Assembly (NCBI GenBank): GCA_011523485.1
Contig: WTGR01000251.1
Location: forward strand, 1 to 5,882
Length of the DNA stretch: 5,882 nucleotides
Direction: 5' to 3'
DNA from: Acidobacteriota bacterium
GTDB lineage: Bacteria; Acidobacteriota; Vicinamibacteria; Vicinamibacterales; UBA8438
The notes beneath the pieces are model-generated. The model did not search any database. It saw only the letters and a list, made by a program, of their open reading frames with translations, and had not been told where the DNA came from. The position numbers were made by a program, and so were the translations under genes. Shown one piece after another: positions 1 to 5,055 of this stretch (the stretch's first letter is position 1; each line of letters opens with the position of its first letter).

Positions 1-1263
1 GCGTTCTCCGCGTGGCAGAATCGGCATCCAGACCGGCGCCCGCGCATGGAAGTCGAACGCCCCGATCTCGGTCAGCGCGGCCTGTACGGCTCGGGAGCTG
101 CACGGCTCGAGGGTCACGACGAAGGGCAGTGCCGACTTCGGCCAGTTCGGCTCCTGCAGTACCGAATCGATGTTGAGTCCGTGCCGCCAGAACACGCTGG
201 CAAGTGAGGCAATGATACCGGGCCGGTCCACGATGACGAAGCGCAGGTACTGCGGCGCCTCGAAATCGGGCTCGACCCGCGCCGCCGCCGCCGGTCGCCA
301 GGAACGGGGCGCGGCGACCCCCGCCCGGGCAATGGCCTCGAGGTCGGAGACAATCGCCACCGCGGTCGGATCACCGCCCGCGCCGAACCCGCGAAACGCG
401 GTCTCGCCGCCGTGCGCCCCTTCTACCACCACCACGTTCTGGCTTCCCTCGGCGCGCGCGAGCGGCGACGTCAGCGGTACGAGCATCGGCTGCACCGAGG
501 CGGTGACGTCTCCTCCGGCTCCCGGCGACGCCTCGGCCCGCGACACCTGGCGAATCGTGCAACCGAGCCGCCGCGCGTAGTTGAAGTCCACCGGCTCGAC
601 CGGGCGTATGGAGCGCAACGGAATCGCCCCGGCCGCCACCTGCCGCCCGAGGCCCACCGCGGAGAGAATCGCCAGCTTCGCTTGCGCGTCGCCGCCGTCG
701 ACGTCCGCGGTCGGATCCGCCTCGGCGTACCCCTGCTCCTGCGCCTCCCGCAGCGCATCGTCGAACGAGACCTGCCCCGCCTCCATGCGCGTCAGCATGT
801 AGTTGCAGGTGCCGTTGAGCACGCCCAGCACCCGTCGCAGCCGGTCGCCGGCCAGACCTTCCCGTACGGCCCGGATGATGGGAATGCCACCCGCCACGGC
901 CGCTTCGAACAGCAGGTGCCGCTGCCGCTCCGCCGCCATCCGCATAAGATCGGCTCCGACGTGGGCCATGACCTGCTTGTTGGCGGTGACGACCGACTTG
1001 CCGGCCTCCAGCGCCTGTCGGATCCAGTCGCCCGCCGGCTCGAGGCCGCCGATGAGCTCGACGACGACGTCCGCGTCGGACCGCAGCACGTCGCCGAAGT
1101 CGGAGGTCCAGGCCACCGCGTCCGGCGCCCAGTCGACGATCTTGCGTTCGACGCGACGGTTGCAGATGTGCGCCAGGATCAACGGGCGCTGCTCGCCCTT
1201 CCACAGAATGCGCGCCACCGACTGCCCGACCGTCCCGAATCCGACCAGGGCGATTCTGAGCAC
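1..1263 (-). CDS. hom: Homoserine dehydrogenase with C-terminal ACT domain (3' end cut by window edge)
   Basis: Catalyses NAD(P)H-dependent reduction of L-aspartate 4-semialdehyde to L-homoserine in the cytoplasm, the branch point to Thr, Met and Ile. Visible are 421 codons without a stop, reading off the window edge; the family is usually about 430-440 residues, so little is missing. The Rossmann motif VGFGTVG is at residues 7-13 and VVTANK at 91-96. NGTCNYML at 150-157 and ADPTADVDGGDAQAKL at 182-197 are the catalytic-domain signature, with D192 and K196 as the expected catalytic pair. GFGAGGDPTA lies near residue 292-301. A regulatory ACT domain starts near residue 341 (RFVIVDRPGI), so feedback control by threonine is likely. 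The start is GTG at 1263, preceded by AGGA four bases upstream; no in-frame ATG or GTG lies closely upstream, and the Rossmann motif begins at residue 7. It is preceded by an apparent attenuator. A partner such as thrC may lie beyond position 1, but this cannot be seen. Confidence 0.95.
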   Translation of the reverse strand, partial: MLRIALVGFGTVGQSVARILWKGEQRPLILAHICNRRVERKIVDWAPDAVAWTSDFGDVLRSDADVVVELIGGLEPAGDWIRQALEAGKSVVTANKQVMAHVGADLMRMAAERQRHLLFEAAVAGGIPIIRAVREGLAGDRLRRVLGVLNGTCNYMLTRMEAGQVSFDDALREAQEQGYAEADPTADVDGGDAQAKLAILSAVGLGRQVAAGAIPLRSIRPVEPVDFNYARRLGCTIRQVSRAEASPGAGGDVTASVQPMLVPLTSPLARAEGSQNVVVVEGAHGGETAFRGFGAGGDPTAVAIVSDLEAIARAGVAAPRSWRPAAAARVEPDFEAPQYLRFVIVDRPGIIASLASVFWRHGLNIDSVLQEPNWPKSALPFVVTLEPCSSRAVQAALTEIGAFDFHARAPVWMPILPRGER

Positions 1264-1280
1264 GAGATCCTGCCGTTCAG

Positions 1281-1315
1281 AAAAAAGGCCATCACCCTGC
1301 TTGCGGATGATGGCC
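1281..1315 (-). terminator. Intrinsic terminator in the hom leader (attenuator)
   Basis: Read on the minus strand, GGCCATCA (1315-1308) pairs perfectly with TGATGGCC (1294-1287). The stem continues inward by a U-G wobble and two C-G pairs (1307-1305 with 1295-1297), giving an 11-bp stem with a 7-nt loop GCAAGCA. Six T residues follow at once (1286-1281). This is a classical Rho-independent terminator. It lies downstream of the hom promoter and only 17 nt before the GTG start, so it ends transcription before hom rather than after a gene. That position is the reason to call it an attenuator. In the plus direction the stem is followed by CCGGG, not a T-run, so it should act only on the minus strand. 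Confidence 0.86.
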
Positions 1316-1351
1316 CCGGGATCACTACAATGTGCCGGCTGCGTCATCCGC
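1303..1351 (-). promoter_or_regulatory. Candidate antiterminator of the hom attenuator
   Basis: On the minus strand GCGGATGA (1351-1344) is exactly complementary over 8 bp to TCATCCGC (1310-1303). The second segment is part of the terminator's 5' arm and loop, so the two structures cannot coexist. The upstream segment contains the TGA stop codon (1346-1344) of the leader reading frame, so a ribosome finishing the leader would hide it and favour termination. A further segment, GTCGTCC (1405-1399, leader codons 10-12), can pair with GGATGAC (1349-1343) over 7 bp including one G-U pair. That would give a 1:2 anti-antiterminator. The pairings are seen by eye; the regulatory role is inferred and no folding energy was computed. 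Confidence 0.6.
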
Positions 1352-1433
1352 TCGCGGTATCCGCCCTCATGGCCGCGGTCCGCATGGACATCGTGAATGG
1401 ACGACCGGTCGGCGCGGCGTTAGGTTTCCACAT
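1344..1433 (-). CDS. Putative Thr/Met-rich leader peptide of the hom attenuator (29 aa)
   Basis: A short frame starting ATG at 1433 and ending TGA at 1346-1344, lying wholly between the hom promoter and the terminator. The peptide begins MWKPNAAPTG and ends MRADTASG. Thr is at 9, 14, 19 and 26 and Met at 1, 15, 17 and 22, so residues 14-26 (TMSMRTAAMRADT) hold three Thr and three Met. Thr and Met are end products of the homoserine pathway, which fits a sensor of charged tRNA. A ribosome held at codons 14-22 would cover the upstream pairing segment and leave 1351-1344 free to form the antiterminator. One reaching the stop would mask it. Weak points: no strong Shine-Dalgarno sequence precedes the ATG (only GGG about 6 nt upstream), the Thr and Met codons are not in an uninterrupted run, and small open frames are common by chance in GC-rich DNA. 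Confidence 0.45.
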   Translation of the reverse strand: MWKPNAAPTGRPFTMSMRTAAMRADTASG

Positions 1434-1442
1434 GACGGCCCG

Positions 1443-1471
1443 TTGGTCACGAGACAATCGATCTTTATACT
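1443..1471 (+). promoter_or_regulatory. Possible murQ operon promoter
   Basis: TTGGTC (1443-1448, only the TTG matching the -35 consensus well) and TATACT (1466-1471, five of six of the -10 consensus) with a 17-bp spacer. Transcription would begin near 1478 and give a 5' leader of about 75 nt containing the strong hairpin at 1494-1525. Its -10 shares bases 1466-1469 with the hom -10 on the other strand. The -35 is weak, so an activator or a different site is possible. Confidence 0.4.
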
Positions 1472-1493
1472 CCGTCCTTCCGGAGAGCGTCAA
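1464..1493 (-). promoter_or_regulatory. hom promoter, sigma-70 type
   Basis: On the minus strand TTGACG (1493-1488, five of six bases of the -35 consensus) and TATAAA (1469-1464, five of six of the -10 consensus) are separated by 18 bp. Such AT-rich hexamers stand out in this composition. The expected transcript start is near 1457, giving an untranslated leader of about 190 nt before hom. This is long enough to hold the leader frame, antiterminator and terminator. The -10 overlaps the likely opposing promoter of murQ. Confidence 0.72.
1470..1485. repeat. Small inverted repeat CTCCG-N6-CGGAG, possible operator
   Basis: CTCCG (1470-1474) and CGGAG (1481-1485) are perfect inverted arms around a 6-bp centre. 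The element lies inside the 18-bp spacer of the hom promoter and over the expected start site of the murQ transcript, a place where a dimeric repressor could act on both. The arms are only 5 bp and GC-rich, so chance is a serious alternative. Confidence 0.25.
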
Positions 1494-1525
1494 CCGCCGC
1501 GGCGCCCGACCCGGCGCCGCGGCGG
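1494..1525 (+). repeat. Perfect 13-bp GC hairpin in the murQ 5' leader
   Basis: CCGCCGCGGCGCC (1494-1506) is followed by the 6-nt loop CGACCC and then the exact reverse complement GGCGCCGCGGCGG (1513-1525). Every stem base is G or C, so the RNA hairpin would be very stable. It is not followed by a T-run and so is not an intrinsic terminator. It ends 14 nt before the murQ Shine-Dalgarno AGGTGA (1540-1545). Possible roles are mRNA stabilisation, a protein-binding site on RNA, or a DNA operator next to the hom -35. The sequence does not decide between them. Confidence 0.6.
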
Positions 1526-1553
1526 CGGATCGCGACGGCAGGTGAGTCCCCGC

Positions 1554-2492
1554 ATGTCCTCGAAGTGGAAGGACCTTCCGACCGAAGCCATCAACCCCGC
1601 CAGCCTGGCGCTGGATCAGGCGTCCACGGAGGACATGATCGACCTGATGCTGCGCGAGGACCGCAAGATCCTGACCGCGGTGGCCCGCGAAAAGGCACGC
1701 ATCGCAACCGCCTCGGACCTCATCACGGCCTCGCTCCACAAGGGAGGGCGCCTGATCTTCGTCGGCGCGGGGACGAGCGGCCGGCTCGGCGTCCTCGAAG
1801 CAGCCGAGATGGGACCGACGTTCGGCGCCCCGGCGCATCTCGTCCAGGCGATCATGGCCGGCGGCCGGGCCGCGTTCTTCCGGTCGCAGGCCGGGGTGGA
1901 GGACAATTTCGAGGAAGGCGCACGGGCCGTCGCCCGCCTGCACCCGACGCGCCGGGACGCGCTCGTCGGCATCTCGGCGAGCGGGATGACCCAGTTCGTC
2001 CGGGGTGCGCTGACCCGCGCGCGCCGAAACGGCGTCAAGATCGTCTTCGTCACCTGCTGGCCGGGCACGGAGCTGCAGACCTTCGTCGACATCGTCATCT
2101 CCCCTGCCGTCGGACCGGAGGTCATCGCCGGCTCGACCCGGCTGAAGGCCGGCACTGCGACGAAGATGGTGCTCAACATGCTCACGACGGTGGCGATGGT
2201 GCACCTCGGCAAGACCTACGGCAACCTCATGGTGGACGTGGACGCCGGCTCCGAGAAGGCGCGCGACCGGGCGCGGCGCATCATCACGACCGTCACCGGA
2301 CTCGACCACGAGGAAGCGGGAGAGCTCCTGGATCGGGCGCATTGGAACGTGAAGGCGGCCATCGTCATGGCCCACGCCCGGGTCGGCTACTCCGAGTCGC
2401 TGGCGCGCCTCAAGCAGGCGAACGATTCGGTGCGGGCCGCCATCGGCGAAGAGAGCGACGGGCGGTTGCGCAGGACGATCGACCCACGGTAG
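1554..2492 (+). CDS. murQ: N-acetylmuramic acid 6-phosphate etherase
   Basis: Cleaves the lactyl ether of MurNAc 6-phosphate to give GlcNAc 6-phosphate and D-lactate in cytoplasmic peptidoglycan recycling. The 312-residue product is close to the family length of about 300. It has the SIS sugar-isomerase fold: GAGTSGRLGVLEAAE at 71-85, the GISASG phosphate loop at 139-144, and the GCKR/MurQ signature GPEVIAGSTRLKAGTA at 187-202, followed by NLMVDVDA at 224-231. E85 and E116 fall where the two catalytic glutamates of E. coli MurQ (E83 and E114) lie. The ATG at 1554 has a good Shine-Dalgarno AGGTGA (1540-1545) 8 nt upstream and begins just before the conserved LPTEAINPASLALD start, so the longer in-frame extension is rejected. 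Odd points: the usual SASGRTP is SASGMTQ and the usual CNPG is CWPG. It is first in the operon and ends 3 nt before the symporter. Confidence 0.95.
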   Translation: MSSKWKDLPTEAINPASLALDQASTEDMIDLMLREDRKILTAVAREKARIATASDLITASLHKGGRLIFVGAGTSGRLGVLEAAEMGPTFGAPAHLVQAIMAGGRAAFFRSQAGVEDNFEEGARAVARLHPTRRDALVGISASGMTQFVRGALTRARRNGVKIVFVTCWPGTELQTFVDIVISPAVGPEVIAGSTRLKAGTATKMVLNMLTTVAMVHLGKTYGNLMVDVDAGSEKARDRARRIITTVTGLDHEEAGELLDRAHWNVKAAIVMAHARVGYSESLARLKQANDSVRAAIGEESDGRLRRTIDPR

Positions 2493-2495
2493 GAG

Positions 2496-4004
2496 ATGCC
2501 GTTCGACCTGGCGGTCGTCGCGGCGTACCTGTTCCTGGCGATATGGGGTGGACGCCGGCTCGCCCGCGGTCGAACGACCCTGCGCGACTACTACCTGACC
2601 GGACGGCGCATGCCGTGGTGGGCGGTCGCAGGCTCCATCGTCGCGACGGAGACGAGCACGGTAACGGTGATCAGCGTCCCGGCCTACGCGTTCGGGAGCA
2701 ACCTGACGTTCCTCCAGCTCGCCCTCGGCTATCTCGCCGGGCGCGTGCTCGTCGCCTTCGTCCTGCTGCCGGCCTACTTCAGCCGCGACCTGCTCTCCGC
2801 GTACCAGTTGCTCAGCGAACGGGTCGGGCAGGCATTCGGCCGCGGGGCGGCGGTGGTCTTCCTCCTGACGCGCAACGTGGCGGACGGACTGCGCCTGTTC
2901 GCCACCGCGCTGGTACTGGCCGCCATGCTCACGACCGTCACCGACGCGGTCGGACTCTCGGGCCTGCCCCAGACGCCGGTGGTGATCTTCGCCATCGGGG
3001 TCATTGCCGCGGCCACGCTCGCCTACACGTGGGTCGGCGGCATGACCGCGGTGGTCTGGATGGACGTCGTCCAGCTCGCCATCTACCTGTCCGGCGCGCT
3101 GGTCGCCGCCGCAATGCTGCTCGCCGGGCTGCCGGGAGGGGTGCGAGAGGCGGCGGCGGCGGCCGAGGAGGCCGGCAAGCTGGTCATGTTCGATTTCGCA
3201 TGGGATCTGCGGCGGGACTACACGTTCTGGTCCGGCGTGTTCGGCGGTGCGGTCTTCACGGCGTCCACGCACGGAACGGACCAGATGTTCGTGCAACGCT
3301 ACCTGTGCAGCCGGTCCCTTGCCGACGCACGCCTGGCGCTCGTCGCGAGCGGGGTCTTCGTGTTCTTCCAGTTCGCCCTGTTTCTGGGCATCGGGGTCCT
3401 GCTGTGGTCGTTCTACGCGGCCGGCGAGTCGCCGGCGCTCGCCCCGATCGTCGCGCAGGGCGCCGTGCAGGCCGACCGCGTCTTCCCGCTCTTCCTGATG
3501 ACCCACCTGCCGACGGGACTCCGGGGACTCGTTCTGGCGGCGGTGGTCGCGGCCGCGATGTCGACCCTGTCGTCGTCGCTGAACTCCTCGGCCGCGTCGA
3601 CCATAGGCGACTTCTACCTGCAGGGCGCGGCCGGAGCGCGATCCGAGGCGCGGGCGCTTCGCGCGTCCCGCTGGGCGACCGGCGCCTGGGCGGCGGTGCA
3701 GGCATGCGTCGCGGTCGCCGCCATGGGCGTGTCGCAGCGGGTCATCGACGATGTGCTCGCCGTGCAGTTCTTCAGCGGCGGCCTGATGCTCGGCGTGTTC
3801 CTGCTCAGCGTGCTGATTGCCAGGCCCACCTCCGGGGTCGGGCTTGCGGGGCTCGCCGGCGGTCTGATCACGATCGTGTCCGTGAGCCTGCTGAGCGACC
3901 TGTCCTGGCAGTGGTACGTGCTCGTCGGTTCGGCCGCCACGATCGGCGTGGGGTACGCCGCGGACCGTATCCGGCAGGCGGCAAGCCCCGGAGATGCGGA
4001 ATGA
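2496..4004 (+). CDS. Sodium:solute symporter (SSS family), complete
   Basis: A 502-residue inner-membrane protein of the SSS/SLC5 family, which couples Na+ entry to solute uptake. It is hydrophobic throughout, starting with a membrane segment at about 5-19. Family landmarks in order: DYYLTGRRMPWW at 31-42 followed by an ATETS segment; GGMTAVVWMDVVQ at 181-193; GTDQMFVQRYL at 260-270; and AAAMSTLSSSLNSSAA at 352-367, where S356 and T357 align roughly with the Na2-site serines of vSGLT. The substrate cannot be read from sequence; the place between murQ and an amidase-like hydrolase suggests MurNAc, a muropeptide or a related compound. It begins 3 nt after murQ, and AGGAG directly abuts its ATG with no normal spacing, so translation may depend on coupling to murQ. 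The stop overlaps the next start (ATGA). Confidence 0.94.
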   Translation: MPFDLAVVAAYLFLAIWGGRRLARGRTTLRDYYLTGRRMPWWAVAGSIVATETSTVTVISVPAYAFGSNLTFLQLALGYLAGRVLVAFVLLPAYFSRDLLSAYQLLSERVGQAFGRGAAVVFLLTRNVADGLRLFATALVLAAMLTTVTDAVGLSGLPQTPVVIFAIGVIAAATLAYTWVGGMTAVVWMDVVQLAIYLSGALVAAAMLLAGLPGGVREAAAAAEEAGKLVMFDFAWDLRRDYTFWSGVFGGAVFTASTHGTDQMFVQRYLCSRSLADARLALVASGVFVFFQFALFLGIGVLLWSFYAAGESPALAPIVAQGAVQADRVFPLFLMTHLPTGLRGLVLAAVVAAAMSTLSSSLNSSAASTIGDFYLQGAAGARSEARALRASRWATGAWAAVQACVAVAAMGVSQRVIDDVLAVQFFSGGLMLGVFLLSVLIARPTSGVGLAGLAGGLITIVSVSLLSDLSWQWYVLVGSAATIGVGYAADRIRQAASPGDAE

Positions 4005-5053
4005 ACGGCTTCGCCGCCGCGGCGCGGGTACTGGACGACGCCGTCCGGGCAGGCGCCTGCCCCGCCGCGGTGGCGGAGGTGGGCAACCGGACGGGACCTC
4101 GGTGGCGGCACGCGGCGGGCCGGCTCACGTTCGAGGCCGACAGCCCGCCGGCGACGCCGGAGACCGTCTTCGACCTGGCTTCGCTCACCAAGGTCGTCGC
4201 GACGACGACGCTGGCCATGCGCCAGGTCGATGCCGGCCTGACGCCGCTCGATCTGCCCGTCGCCGCCGCGCTCGCGGCCTGGCGCGGGACGGATCGCGAG
4301 ACGGTGACCGTGCGCGACCTGCTGGCCCACGCGTCCGGCCTGACCGCGCACCTGCCCTTCTTCCGCGATCACTCGAAGCGCGCGGAGTTCGAGCCCGCCA
4401 TCTGCGGGCTGCCGCTGGAGTACGCGCCGCGCACCCGCTCGATCTACAGCGACCTCGGGTTCATCCTGCTCGGCTTCATCCTCGCGGACCGCCACCCCGC
4501 GCGGGAGGGTCTGGCCGCGCAGTTCGACGAGCTCGCGGCGACCCGCGGCTGGGGCGAAGTCCGCTTCCACCCGCCGCCGGCGTGGCGCACCCGCACGGCG
4601 CCGACGGAGATGGACCCCTGGCGCGGGCGAACGCTCGTCGGCGAGGTCCACGACGAGAACGCCTGGGCGCTGGGCGGCGCGGGGGGACACGCCGGGCTCT
4701 TCGGTACGGCCGTCGCCGTCGGCCGCTTCGCCCGCGACGTGCTGGCCGGCATGCACGGCGACAGCCCGCTCGCCTCGCAAGAGATGTTCGACATGTTTCG
4801 GACCCGGACCGCCGTGCCCGGCAGCTCGCGTGCGTTAGGCTGGGATACGATGCTGCCGACCTCGTCGTGCGGGACCCGCCTGTCCCCGGCCTCGATCGGA
4901 CACACGGGATTCACGGGGACGTCGCTCTGGATCGACCCGGTCGCGGATCGCTACCTGGTCCTGCTGACCAACCGGGTGCATCCTTCCCGGTCCAACGAGG
5001 CGATTCTCGCCGTGCGTCCGGCGTTTCACGACGCGGTGATGACGGCCTGGTGA
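4001..5053 (+). CDS. Serine hydrolase of the class C beta-lactamase fold, AmiE-like
   Basis: A 350-residue member of the beta-lactamase/PBP4*-type family (Pfam Beta-lactamase). The nucleophile motif SxxK is S61-L-T-K64. The YxN equivalent is YSD at 149-151, and the KTG equivalent is HTGFTG at 301-306. The segment VGEVHDENAWALGGAGGHAGLF at about 213-234 recalls the subgroup that includes B. subtilis AmiE (YbbE), an N-acetylmuramyl-L-alanine amidase encoded beside murQ. No signal peptide is visible (MNGFAAAARVLDDAVRAG is a soluble-type start), so it should act in the cytoplasm after uptake. In this operon the best guess is removal of the peptide from MurNAc; an esterase or D-amino-acid peptidase remains possible. 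The ATG at 4001 overlaps the symporter stop by 4 nt and has GGAG 7 nt upstream (3990-3993), so translational coupling is likely. Confidence 0.88.
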   Translation: MNGFAAAARVLDDAVRAGACPAAVAEVGNRTGPRWRHAAGRLTFEADSPPATPETVFDLASLTKVVATTTLAMRQVDAGLTPLDLPVAAALAAWRGTDRETVTVRDLLAHASGLTAHLPFFRDHSKRAEFEPAICGLPLEYAPRTRSIYSDLGFILLGFILADRHPAREGLAAQFDELAATRGWGEVRFHPPPAWRTRTAPTEMDPWRGRTLVGEVHDENAWALGGAGGHAGLFGTAVAVGRFARDVLAGMHGDSPLASQEMFDMFRTRTAVPGSSRALGWDTMLPTSSCGTRLSPASIGHTGFTGTSLWIDPVADRYLVLLTNRVHPSRSNEAILAVRPAFHDAVMTAW

Positions 5054-5055
5054 AC

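Noticed and set aside
1287..1315. The stem-loop as a plus-strand terminator or shared bidirectional terminator.
   Set aside because: No gene ends here on the plus strand and the plus-direction flank is CCGGG rather than a T-run.
1353..1367. Minus-strand AGGGCGGATACCGCG in the hom leader resembles the T-box sequence AGGGTGGNACCGCG.
   Set aside because: The key T of the tRNA-end-pairing TGGN is C, there is one extra base, no matching downstream CGTCCCT-type arm follows, and no specifier-stem features are visible. The simple alternative pairing at 1351-1344 explains the attenuator better. A covariance search with the T-box model would settle it.
371..1545. Frames opposite or out of frame with hom (minus 371-1204; plus 412-1545, 170-580 and 803-1396).
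   Set aside because: They overlap the well-supported hom frame, which shows homoserine dehydrogenase motifs from end to end, and have no recognisable domains.
1332..1553. In-frame N-terminal extension of MurQ beginning at ATG 1332.
   Set aside because: The extra 74 residues are Arg-rich, cross both promoters and the hairpin, and have no family counterpart. ATG 1554 has a good Shine-Dalgarno and matches the family N-terminus.
1344..3506. 720-codon open frame on the minus strand.
   Set aside because: It runs opposite murQ and the first symporter, its product is low-complexity Arg/Gly/His/Asp-rich, and it has no recognisable domain. It is a shadow of GC-rich coding DNA. Only its last 30 codons, in the intergenic region, are considered separately as the leader frame.
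1565..4000. Upstream part of a long plus-strand frame continuous with the serine hydrolase (1565-5053).
   Set aside because: Before 4001 it overlaps murQ and the symporter out of frame and reads as Arg/Gly/Pro-rich nonsense. The true hydrolase starts at ATG 4001 with its own Shine-Dalgarno.
3614..4780. 388-codon minus-strand frame across the symporter-hydrolase junction.
   Set aside because: Composition and repeats of Arg/Gly/Ala/Glu with no domain. It overlaps two genes with clear family motifs.
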